From positions 1-6,340 of the forward strand of contig JACQAU010000176.1 of the NCBI GenBank assembly GCA_016194835.1: a stretch of DNA of 6,340 nucleotides, written 5' to 3'. The stretch comes from Deltaproteobacteria bacterium (GTDB lineage Bacteria; Bdellovibrionota; UBA1018). The position numbers were made by a program, and so were the translations under genes. The notes under the pieces were generated by a model. It saw only the letters and a list, made by a program, of their open reading frames with translations, ran no database searches and had not been told where the DNA came from. This document shows positions 1 through 6,340 of this stretch, piece by piece; within the stretch, counting starts at the first letter, position 1; every line of letters starts with the position of its first letter.

Positions 1-96
1 AAGCGTGGATTTTCAGTATCTGTGCAGCTTTTTGATTATGACCCAAAATTACATCAAATATATTTAAGTGCATTAACTAAACTACATGCGCATTAG
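1..96 (+). CDS. 3' end of a converging gene, product unknown (partial)
   Basis: The frame starting at base 1 is open from the left edge to a TAG at 94-96, giving 31 residues that end in LHAH. The other two plus frames close earlier. The peptide looks protein-like, with alternating hydrophobic residues (GFSVSVQLFDY) followed by a possible helix (IYLSALTKLHA). In 26 of 31 codons the third base is A or T, as expected for coding sequence in an AT-rich genome. It would converge on the large minus-strand operon, with only 19 bases between the two stop codons. No domain can be recognised from so little sequence. A competing minus-strand frame starts at an ATG at 71-73 and stays open to the edge, but it has no ribosome binding site and a less AT-rich third position, so I prefer the plus-strand reading. 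Confidence 0.5.
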   Translation, partial: KRGFSVSVQLFDYDPKLHQIYLSALTKLHAH

Positions 97-115
97 GTAC
101 TTTTCAGATAAACAT
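97..115. other. Convergent intergenic gap, no terminator seen
   Basis: These 19 bases are all that separates the plus-strand stop codon from the minus-strand stop codon. No inverted repeat followed by a T-run fits here on either strand. Transcription of both genes must therefore end inside or beyond the opposing gene, or by a factor-dependent mechanism. Confidence 0.5.
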
Positions 116-2425
116 CTAATACTCAGGAACTTCGCAAAGTGTTTTTTGGTTACGTTGATTTTTACTAGGTTCCAGATGGGCAGTGCGATTATTTGAGTAT
201 TGGGCATTTCCCGACCAAACAAAAACAGATTTTCCGCAGCAGCCTTGTTTCGGAGTATAACGGCCAGTTTTTCCTCCGTTTTGATCATCTGTGATTGCGC
301 AAGCAAAACTTTTATCTGTACTTATAGCTCTTTCTGTCCATTGTGATCTGGCTTGTAATGGAAATGTTTTAAAAGTTGAGCTTGGATTTTCGACAGTTCG
401 ATCACAAGTCAAATGACTGCCAATACCTGAATCTAAAGTCTCTTCCGTACACTCTGAAAGCTCCCGTGGAGAAGTCGTCGAATCTATTGCGACAGATGCT
501 AGATGTCTTGCATAACCATCGACTGGATATATGGGATATATTGAGTTTAGTTTTGAATTTGGAGTAAACTGGCAAGCCTCGCTTTTTGAATTTTTAACCA
601 CATGAGAAGTAAATGGCAACACTTTACCTCTATGGCCTGGATCGATATCTGTTATATTTGGATTTTGTGTTGGATACACTTCAGCGCACCAACTAACATT
701 ACCGGCAGACGATTTGGCAAAGTGCATTGGTGGATCAACAACAAAAGGTTGTGATTGAGGTGCACAGGCCTGAAAAGCTGTGTCCTCTTCGTAATGAGAT
801 GCCCAAGCGTTTTCGATCGGGCGAATAAAAACACGTTTCATCTTATAACTTGGATTGGTGGGATGAACTGTGCCAACAGACCAAACACCAGTATTTTTAT
901 TGTACAATGGCAATGCTGCTGCGCAAGAACTTACACTATCTCTATTTGGAAATTCGATTCCGTCAACATTCTTATGTTTCCAACATAAGTTGTTAGTTGC
1001 TACGTATCCTGGTCTTTTGTTATCATAAAGTGAATCTACGAAATCATCCGTGTGAGCAACTCCTCTTGCATCATAAAATGCAAATGGACATGGTTTTGGG
1101 CCAAGCATTGTATAATACAGTGGCTCTGTAGGATTATTAGCAGCATTTGGGTTCAAAACCGGGCGATCAAGAATATAAACTGTATCGGCGCCTTGAGATT
1201 CGTTTCTCATTTTTCCATCTGTGTCAAAATTTGGCGGAAAAATCGCTACAAATCGCCTTAATCTAAAGGTAGGAATGTTTTGACTGCTAGCTGATCGGAT
1301 TACAGGACACGAACCATCAGTATTTGGAAGTCTCGCAAATCCTAAGCATTTTTTTACAATTACGTTCGTAGGAGGGGGTTCATTAGGGTTATTAGTATTT
1401 GGAGCATCTGGTTTTTTTAGATCAGCGTCGCAGCTTGTGGGCTCTGAAGAAGGGTCCCCACCAATAGATAATGTGCTTGGAGCTTCGACACCAACATTAA
1501 AATCAGATGATCTTCTTACTGCTAATGCAAAGCTAGTGTCTAATGGCCAGTAATCTGTACGGTTAGGACCTGTCAAACTTTCTAGCACTCTCGGACATTT
1601 GTATCTTTCATTTTCAATATTGATATTTCCACGGTTTGAGGCTCGTATAAATAAATTATAGTAATAAGCTTCGTTTGAGGCTCCTGGTGGTGGGATGTTT
1701 TTACATCCTTCTGTATCGCCACCCGTGCCATCAGATTTCGCAACACAAAATTGATTGGCCGAAATAAAAGTGACTGCTTCGCCAGTTTGAGGATTTGTTT
1801 TGCTAATATCTGTTCTGTTATGAATCACTAAACCCCGTTTAAATTGCTCATAACAAGAATAACGTAAAATATTATCAAAAATATTTCCATAAACGTCCTG
1901 AAATGATCCCGCGTCTATGCTTGCTTGTTTATTGAAAGTATAAGATTTTACTTCATATGGGGCGCCGCCACTTATGATTTGCTCAACCGTAACGTTGACC
2001 GGAGTGCCAATAACAATTTCATTTTGATATGCGGGAGGGAGATTGCAAAATGCAGCGTATGGTTGAACGTCAACAACCAATGTTCTTGCTTCTCGTTTGA
2101 TTTCTAGTGGAGGAAAAACATTTTTATTAAACTCATTCCATTTAAAAATACACTGACACGGAGTGCCTCCTTGTGTTCCGTCTCTCTGAACAGTGCACAT
2201 TTTTGAAACAGGAGTATTGGATTTTACTGGATCAAATAATATGCTAACTACGTTTTTTTTCTCAGTTTCTTTTAGAGATGCAATAGCTAAAGAGCCTTGT
2301 GCTGGCAATGTGACAATAACTGATGGAAGAGCTGAGGGTTGTTTTTGTGGTGTATAAACTCTCAAATTATTTGTGCAAGCTGATAAGAAGAGACATAGAC
2401 TAAAAATTATTATAGGGTAGCTCAT
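116..2425 (-). CDS. Large cysteine-rich lipoprotein, 769 aa, unknown family (paralog of the gene before it)
   Basis: This is a predicted lipoprotein of unknown function. Residues 2-16 form a short hydrophobic signal peptide ending in the lipobox LSAC, with Cys17 as the lipidation site and Thr at +2. Under the E. coli sorting rule this predicts outer-membrane delivery. The signal has no Lys or Arg. The start cannot move upstream, because a TAA lies in frame two codons before the ATG. A Pro/Gln-rich linker follows. The N-terminal half holds CxCxF (Cys90, Cys92), RYSC (188-191) and a WPLD motif (293-296). A Pro/Asn linker at about 325-356 leads to a C-terminal half opening with LGFA (361-364) and DGSCP (370-374). 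About 23 cysteines follow the lipidated one, including a CC pair at 729-730. The protein aligns with its upstream neighbour up to a TFPL...TER motif (687-699); the last 70 residues are extra. Its ATGA overlap with that gene indicates translational coupling. It is the last gene of the operon on this strand. Confidence 0.93.
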   Translation of the reverse strand: MSYPIIIFSLCLFLSACTNNLRVYTPQKQPSALPSVIVTLPAQGSLAIASLKETEKKNVVSILFDPVKSNTPVSKMCTVQRDGTQGGTPCQCIFKWNEFNKNVFPPLEIKREARTLVVDVQPYAAFCNLPPAYQNEIVIGTPVNVTVEQIISGGAPYEVKSYTFNKQASIDAGSFQDVYGNIFDNILRYSCYEQFKRGLVIHNRTDISKTNPQTGEAVTFISANQFCVAKSDGTGGDTEGCKNIPPPGASNEAYYYNLFIRASNRGNINIENERYKCPRVLESLTGPNRTDYWPLDTSFALAVRRSSDFNVGVEAPSTLSIGGDPSSEPTSCDADLKKPDAPNTNNPNEPPPTNVIVKKCLGFARLPNTDGSCPVIRSASSQNIPTFRLRRFVAIFPPNFDTDGKMRNESQGADTVYILDRPVLNPNAANNPTEPLYYTMLGPKPCPFAFYDARGVAHTDDFVDSLYDNKRPGYVATNNLCWKHKNVDGIEFPNRDSVSSCAAALPLYNKNTGVWSVGTVHPTNPSYKMKRVFIRPIENAWASHYEEDTAFQACAPQSQPFVVDPPMHFAKSSAGNVSWCAEVYPTQNPNITDIDPGHRGKVLPFTSHVVKNSKSEACQFTPNSKLNSIYPIYPVDGYARHLASVAIDSTTSPRELSECTEETLDSGIGSHLTCDRTVENPSSTFKTFPLQARSQWTERAISTDKSFACAITDDQNGGKTGRYTPKQGCCGKSVFVWSGNAQYSNNRTAHLEPSKNQRNQKTLCEVPEY

Positions 2426-4365
2426 TGGTTAACTCTTTCTGTGGGCTGTATTGCACATAGAGGAAATGTTGGCGGCGTGTTAGTAGATGGTGTAGTTTGT
2501 GAAGCATCTTGACTTAAAAAGCCATAATATATTCTCTTATCACGTGGGCAGGTCTGAGGGTTGCTGAAGTCCTGACAGTCTTCTTTTGTGTAGTGTCGAT
2601 AAGGGGTATAAGGTGCTGCGATTTCATCAGGAACAGAGTTTGGTTTTCCATCAAGTAGTTTGAAGTGCTTACTCATAATATCTACAGGTGAAACCACGTA
2701 GAGAATATCGTATCTGGCTACACCTCCATCGATATCCATGTCTAGGTATTTTTTACTATCAAAAGGTATACTGTCGACTTTTGTAGGACTTCCTGGTTCA
2801 GAATGAAAGCAAAGGCTGAAAGGGTCATTTAGAGTACCCAGTCTTGGAGCTTGATTGCAATACAGACGAGGATCCAGTTCATAAGGTTGCCAAAAATCTG
2901 TGCCTTCTTCGAAAAAATCTGCTGGCACAATAAAACTTGGATCATTGTTTGCCACACTGCACCCAGCTCCTGTAGGCATAAATCCAAACCTAAAATAGTC
3001 GTCATTTTTTTTGTTGTTACAGCGATTCGTAGAAGATGTTTCTTCTCGATATAATCGATTGCAAGTGCCGTCTTGGTCAATTCTGTCCGCAATAAATTGT
3101 GGGTTGCCTACAAAAAGGCTTGGTTTATCTAAAGACAACCCACCGTCTGGTCCGCAGTCTAGAATAATGGGTCCCCTTGGATGATCCTTGTCGGTCCAGT
3201 TTCCTGGGTTGCAAGCGATATTGCCACTTTTTTCGAATGTGAAACTTTTTTTATAGACTCTAGCAGGTAGCGAGGCTCTCCACTGCCAAACTTTTACCCA
3301 TCTGAAACCTCTTGGTAAAAACGAATCTGCCGGGCAGGACTCTTCTCCGTCTTGGTATCTATATGGCTGTGCTGCAAAACCCAAAGGAGGAGGTGGTTGA
3401 GTTTTCTTGCTAGAAGGGCTGTTTTGTGCTGGTTTTGCCTCAGAGGTAACGAGTCCAGGGGCAACAAAAGTATTAAAAGCAATTTGAAACACGCCAAATT
3501 TTTCTTTTGCTAAATAAAATGTTTGTCTATCGAATTCGTCTTGAATATCTAATGGATACATTTTTAAGCCAAGTTTTGGAGATTGGTTTGTTCCGAAACT
3601 AAAAATCTGTGGAACTAGAAGTTGTGAAGCGTCTGATGGGCAAATAAAACCAGCTCCTTGAGTGGGTTTTATTTTTTCTACAAATTGAGTTAATGTGCCA
3701 CCCATATTAGTGGTAAAGAAATTAACTGGGTATGTTAGATATTTATCTTCTGAAAGAAAAGGATCATAAATACTTCCATCAAAAACATTAGGAATAAAAA
3801 TAGCGTCTTTACATTGATATCTTCTCACTTGTAAATAATTGAGAGGATGGTTACTGTCTAGTGCGGTTTGTCTACCGTATAGAGGAAATTCTAACGCATT
3901 GCTTTTGCCATCTGTGGCTTGATTAACGATACGCACACTGATGTTTGTGCTATCTAGTGGTACTCCCTGGTATGGGCATCGTATCAAATTTGATTCAAGA
4001 TAACTGGGTTGTGTCGACCATGTTTCAACCCAACCATCTCTTTTGGTATATGTAAATTGGCAAACACATGTGGCAATATTTTGAGTTTGATTATTATCAG
4101 TTTGAACTATTTGTGAACAAATTTGGCCAATCTCTCCGGTCGGTTCGCTTAAGATATCAACTAGAGAATTTGGTTCTACATTAGATTTGATAACTTTTGT
4201 GATAGTAAAAATATTTTTTTCAACTGTGCTTGGACTTGGAGTAGGAGATGCGGAAGTTGGTTGCTTGTTAATAGAAAAATTACTGCTATTGGTACATGAA
4301 GTAAGCACAAAGCACAGAAATGAAGTAGACAGTAGTTGTTTTATATTATTGTAAACTAAAATCAC
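2422..4365 (-). CDS. Large cysteine-rich lipoprotein, 647 aa, unknown family (paralog of the following gene)
   Basis: This is a predicted lipoprotein of unknown function. The start is GTG, chosen because a perfect AAGGAGGT lies five bases upstream and the frame closes at a TAG about ten codons earlier. The signal peptide ends in LTSC with Cys24 lipidated and Thr at +2, followed by a Pro/Ser/Thr linker (about 37-47). The mature part has 17 more cysteines. The N-terminal half carries CxCxF (Cys100, Cys102), RYQC (182-185) and YPLD (270-273). A low-complexity linker at about 308-327, ending in four prolines, leads to the C-terminal half with LGFA (328-331), DGEESCP (339-345) and a Cys449/Cys469 pair. 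It ends shortly after TFPL...TER. Each landmark has a counterpart in the 769-residue protein, so the two look like an old tandem duplication. GTGA and ATGA overlaps link it to both neighbours. No catalytic motif is visible; a structural or binding role is only a guess. Confidence 0.93.
   Translation of the reverse strand: MILVYNNIKQLLSTSFLCFVLTSCTNSSNFSINKQPTSASPTPSPSTVEKNIFTITKVIKSNVEPNSLVDILSEPTGEIGQICSQIVQTDNNQTQNIATCVCQFTYTKRDGWVETWSTQPSYLESNLIRCPYQGVPLDSTNISVRIVNQATDGKSNALEFPLYGRQTALDSNHPLNYLQVRRYQCKDAIFIPNVFDGSIYDPFLSEDKYLTYPVNFFTTNMGGTLTQFVEKIKPTQGAGFICPSDASQLLVPQIFSFGTNQSPKLGLKMYPLDIQDEFDRQTFYLAKEKFGVFQIAFNTFVAPGLVTSEAKPAQNSPSSKKTQPPPPLGFAAQPYRYQDGEESCPADSFLPRGFRWVKVWQWRASLPARVYKKSFTFEKSGNIACNPGNWTDKDHPRGPIILDCGPDGGLSLDKPSLFVGNPQFIADRIDQDGTCNRLYREETSSTNRCNNKKNDDYFRFGFMPTGAGCSVANNDPSFIVPADFFEEGTDFWQPYELDPRLYCNQAPRLGTLNDPFSLCFHSEPGSPTKVDSIPFDSKKYLDMDIDGGVARYDILYVVSPVDIMSKHFKLLDGKPNSVPDEIAAPYTPYRHYTKEDCQDFSNPQTCPRDKRIYYGFLSQDASQTTPSTNTPPTFPLCAIQPTERVNQ
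2433..2438 (-). promoter_or_regulatory. Weak Shine-Dalgarno AAAGAG for the 769-aa lipoprotein
   Basis: AAAGAG lies seven bases before the ATG at 2423-2425 on the minus strand. The match to AAGGAG is imperfect. With the ATGA overlap, translation of this last gene probably depends largely on ribosomes arriving from the gene before it. Confidence 0.45.
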
Positions 4366-5348
4366 TTTGCACCTCCTTGCGCAGAACTGTATATGCTACC
4401 AGCTCTTATAAGGCTTGCTTCTAACAACACTGCAGAACCTGAGTATCTCTCAATTTGTATGCGGTCTATTTTTGGATTCATAGAAAGTGGGATAAAGATT
4501 TGATCTTCTCTGACTTCTTGTGTCTGTGGTGAGAGGACAGCAAAAGTATAAGCTATTTTCTGAACATTGCTATCAAAAGTATAAAAGAGATTTCTTGGTT
4601 GAAAGGCATTTTCTAAATCTGTTAAAGATTCGCCAGTTTGTAATAGGTGTATTCTAAATATAGGCCAAATAGGATATGTTGGGTCACTGTCTTCGGTGAG
4701 AATAATAGGCAATGGTAAATATGTTAAATGTAATATTAAGTTCTCATTAGCAGCTAAGAAACTTCGATCCAGATCTATGTACACTCCGCCAGCCATAAGT
4801 TTATTGAGTGATGGAGTTGAGCTCTGTAGTGGACATAGTTTTTCGCATTCTGCATCTAAGAACGAATAAAAGCCTGAATTTTGAAAACTCGATTGCCTAA
4901 AGCTAGCGCATCTCAGATTGGTTGAATTAAAAATGGATTCGTTCTTTAATAGACAATAAGCTGCTTTTGGGTTTGATACTGTTTGAGTATAATCTGTGAG
5001 GTCTAAGGAAATATTTTTAATAAATTTTGGATTCAAATTATTTGTTGTATTTGTGGTGTTTTCAGAATAACTCTCTGGTGCATTGTTTTGTAAGTTAAAT
5101 AGATGAAAAGAGGTTTTTATATCTCCTGAACAATTTGTGAGAGGGTGTGGGTTGGCAAAAGTATAAAAATTGGACTGATTGAAAATTATTTTTGCACCTG
5201 TTTTTTCACCGTTAGTCGGTCCAATGTCCACTACTTTTAATATAGCATTCTGATTAGAATCAGTTTTATTCGTTGCGCAACCAACTAATATACAGGCTAA
5301 TATGCTGACTAATGTAATGATAATTAATAAACTTTTATTTATTTTCAT
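4362..5348 (-). CDS. Lipoprotein, 328 aa, unknown family (paralog of the preceding gene)
   Basis: This is a predicted lipoprotein of unknown function. It has a textbook signal peptide: Lys2 and Lys5, a hydrophobic core at 7-22, then LVGC with Cys24 as the lipidation site and Ala at +2. ILAC at 16-19 is a weaker alternative lipobox. Five more cysteines follow, at 73, 132, 147, 168 and 172. After a short Asn-rich linker the mature part starts at ILKVV (36-40). Later landmarks are GGVYI (187-191), FLAANEN (197-203) and QIFIPLSM (283-290). These recur in the same order in the gene just upstream, so the two are divergent tandem paralogs. The ATG lies one base after that gene's stop codon. The last codons, for QGGA, also form the ribosome binding site of the next gene, and the TGA overlaps its GTG start. 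The region looks rich in beta strands, but this is impression only. Confidence 0.92.
   Translation of the reverse strand: MKINKSLLIIITLVSILACILVGCATNKTDSNQNAILKVVDIGPTNGEKTGAKIIFNQSNFYTFANPHPLTNCSGDIKTSFHLFNLQNNAPESYSENTTNTTNNLNPKFIKNISLDLTDYTQTVSNPKAAYCLLKNESIFNSTNLRCASFRQSSFQNSGFYSFLDAECEKLCPLQSSTPSLNKLMAGGVYIDLDRSFLAANENLILHLTYLPLPIILTEDSDPTYPIWPIFRIHLLQTGESLTDLENAFQPRNLFYTFDSNVQKIAYTFAVLSPQTQEVREDQIFIPLSMNPKIDRIQIERYSGSAVLLEASLIRAGSIYSSAQGGAK
4371..4378 (-). promoter_or_regulatory. Perfect Shine-Dalgarno AAGGAGGT for the 647-aa lipoprotein
   Basis: On the minus strand AAGGAGGT sits five bases before the GTG at 4363-4365. It decides this non-ATG start. It lies inside the last codons of the upstream gene and contributes to its C-terminal Gly-Gly, so ribosomes finishing that gene cover the site. 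It is the strongest of the three binding sites and precedes the only visible GTG start. Confidence 0.85.
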
Positions 5349-5349
5349 T

Positions 5350-6340
5350 TTACATCCTATAAAGTGTTAACGAGTAAAAAACAGTGCCCATACATAAAGC
5401 TGAGTTGTTGGCTCTATTTTGTTGGAGTGATGGGTTACACCATTTAGTAAAATCAGAATCATTAGAAATATCATTAACTGCTCTGATTCTTGAAATTTGA
5501 AAAATACTTAATTCCTTATCCATAGCTAGTGGAATATAAAATTGTTTTGAAACAATTGGAGTTCTGCCTAATGGGGTAGAGGCTGTTACAAACGAGTGTG
5601 TTGGTGGTATAAGCATTATGAAGGATTGAACAGTCTCAGCAAAGTTTTTTTTGAGATAAGTTTGCCAGGTTTGACTTGAGCAGGCTGGGTCAGAGAGATC
5701 CATGCTGCCGTCGGATTTCCAGCATTTAGTCATGTCTCGTGTAAAAGGCTGAATTGAAGATGCAGTATATTCTAAAACAGCAAGTATATTTTCCCATGGT
5801 GCCAAAAAATTTTTATCTCTATTTAATGCAATTCTGATATAAACGCCATCTTGTGGACCGCCATTTCCTATCTGTGTGCTTGGAGCGTTTTTGTATTGGC
5901 TTTGTTTTGCGCAGTCGTATTCGCTAATTCTATAAAACTTAGATGGAGCACCGCAGGCAAATTGAGCAGTGTCAGAACCGCATTGTGTGTTTGTAGACTC
6001 CTCAGCAGTTGCAAATCTTGCGCAGTCGGCATTATCAGCAGATAAATTGTTTTTTCCGCTTATGCCAATTTCTATTGTATTTAGCCATTTAGGCCAACCA
6101 GGAGAAGTTGGATCTTGGGATAGCAAGGTTCCGTCAGGATTAAATAACCGTTTGGCCAAGAGTCCAGAATTAGCTGCAGTGCCATCAGCACTAGGTTTAT
6201 CAAAGCTGCCGTTTTGTTGGGATTCTTTAAAAATAACTTTCAATACACGCGGTCCATCGGGTGTTAGCACTGTTTGTTCTTGACTTGCATTTGGTGTTTG
6301 TGCGACGGAAACTTGTTTATTTTGAACCCCAGTGTTTTGT
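5350..6340 (-). CDS. 5'-truncated secreted protein or lipoprotein, unknown family (paralog of the following gene)
   Basis: The frame is open from the right edge to a TAA at 5350-5352, so the N-terminus is missing. A GTG at 6268-6270 could be read as a start and would give 306 residues. It has no ribosome binding site, and 23 more sense codons precede it in frame, rich in Gln, Asn and Val (VQNKQVSVAQ). They resemble the flexible linkers after the lipoboxes of the downstream proteins. I therefore treat the GTG as an internal Val and infer a signal peptide beyond the window. Counting from that Val, landmarks are VLKVI (9-13), GVYI (142-145), FLAPWEN (155-161) and QFYIPLAM (243-250), matching the next gene. 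Eight cysteines are visible. The codons for the final Arg-Met also carry the AGGA ribosome binding site of the next gene. Function is unknown; lipidation is inferred from the neighbours. Confidence 0.9.
   Translation of the reverse strand, partial: QNTGVQNKQVSVAQTPNASQEQTVLTPDGPRVLKVIFKESQQNGSFDKPSADGTAANSGLLAKRLFNPDGTLLSQDPTSPGWPKWLNTIEIGISGKNNLSADNADCARFATAEESTNTQCGSDTAQFACGAPSKFYRISEYDCAKQSQYKNAPSTQIGNGGPQDGVYIRIALNRDKNFLAPWENILAVLEYTASSIQPFTRDMTKCWKSDGSMDLSDPACSSQTWQTYLKKNFAETVQSFIMLIPPTHSFVTASTPLGRTPIVSKQFYIPLAMDKELSIFQISRIRAVNDISNDSDFTKWCNPSLQQNRANNSALCMGTVFYSLTLYRM
5355..5358 (-). promoter_or_regulatory. Shine-Dalgarno AGGA for the 328-aa lipoprotein
   Basis: On the minus strand AGGA lies six bases before the ATG at 5346-5348. 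It is embedded in the penultimate Arg-Met codons of the upstream gene, whose TAA stop falls between the site and the start codon. Confidence 0.65.

Larger units (their letters stand above)
116..6340 (-). other. Four-gene lipoprotein operon (right end outside the window)
   Basis: Four minus-strand genes follow each other with junctions of +1, -4 and -4 bases, leaving no room for internal terminators. Every complete protein starts with a lipoprotein signal peptide. The order is two small paralogs, then two large paralogs. No promoter is visible in the window; it should lie upstream of 6340. An internal promoter inside a coding region cannot be excluded by eye. Confidence 0.8.

Noticed and set aside
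86..93. Perfect palindrome ATGCGCAT near the left edge
   Set aside because: It is only eight bases, without extension or a following T-run, so it is neither a convincing terminator nor an operator.
2253..2260. Runs of eight A on the coding strand (also at 3005-3012 and 5645-5652), considered as phase-variation tracts or slippery sites
   Set aside because: Each run encodes Lys-Lys-Asn in frame, using the AAA codon expected in an AT-rich genome. No frame is broken, and no overlapping alternative frame or stem-loop was evident.
116..2425. Resemblance to the cysteine-rich conjugation protein TraN of F-type transfer systems
   Set aside because: Only size and cysteine richness are shared. I see no TraN motif pattern, TraN is not a lipoprotein with a tandem paralog, and no other transfer gene is present in the window.
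2693..2760. Asp-rich stretch LDMDIDGG in the 647-aa protein as a possible calcium-binding loop
   Set aside because: The spacing does not fit an EF-hand or dockerin loop, and the stretch is not evident at the matching place in the paralog.
2829..3092. Minus-strand open frame of 87 codons in another frame of the 647-aa gene
   Set aside because: It overlaps residues that match the paralogous large lipoprotein (the TN..C and following region), so the main frame is the coding one.
3383..3394. Strong Shine-Dalgarno-like AAAGGAGGAGGT on the plus strand
   Set aside because: It is the complement of the proline codons in the linker of the 647-aa protein, and the frame from the nearby GTG stops within a few codons.
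5969..6283. Plus-strand open frame of 104 codons opposite the truncated gene at the right edge
   Set aside because: It lies wholly antisense to a frame supported by paralogy with its neighbour, has no clear ribosome binding site, and its composition looks like an antisense shadow.

Overview
The window is an AT-rich stretch (about 60% A+T or a little more by eye) from what is most likely a Gram-negative bacterium. It carries lipoprotein signal peptides with canonical lipoboxes, no Asp at position +2, and very cysteine-rich mature proteins that would have to fold in an oxidising envelope or surface compartment. Low-complexity Pro/Ser/Thr/Asn/Gln linkers after the lipid anchor are common in lipoprotein-rich predatory or environmental lineages such as Bdellovibrionota. 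That placement is only a guess; no marker gene is present.

Layout: almost the whole window is one minus-strand operon, transcribed from the right edge to the left. In transcription order it holds a 5'-truncated gene running off the right edge (5350-6340), a 328-residue lipoprotein (4362-5348), a 647-residue lipoprotein (2422-4365) and a 769-residue lipoprotein (116-2425). The junctions are extremely tight: a stop-A-ATG junction, then a GTGA overlap, then an ATGA overlap. At the first two, the ribosome binding site lies inside the last codons of the preceding gene. The promoter and the first genes must lie beyond the right edge. At the left edge, an open frame on the plus strand (1-96) looks like the C-terminal end of a converging gene. 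Only 19 bases separate the two stop codons, and no hairpin terminator is visible there.

The main result comes from comparing the four proteins by eye. They form two pairs of tandem paralogs, in the order B-B'-A'-A. The two small proteins share motifs such as GVYI, FLAxxEN and IPL[SA]M. The two large proteins align over nearly their full length, sharing CxCxF, RYxC, a PLD motif, LGFA...DG..SCP, a TN..C/C pair with exactly matching spacing, and a TFPL...TER ending. The last gene adds about 70 residues after that shared ending. None belongs to a family I recognise. My inference is that the operon makes a set of co-expressed, probably outer-membrane, disulfide-rich lipoproteins that may work as a complex. 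Their function is unknown, and nothing in the window assigns one.
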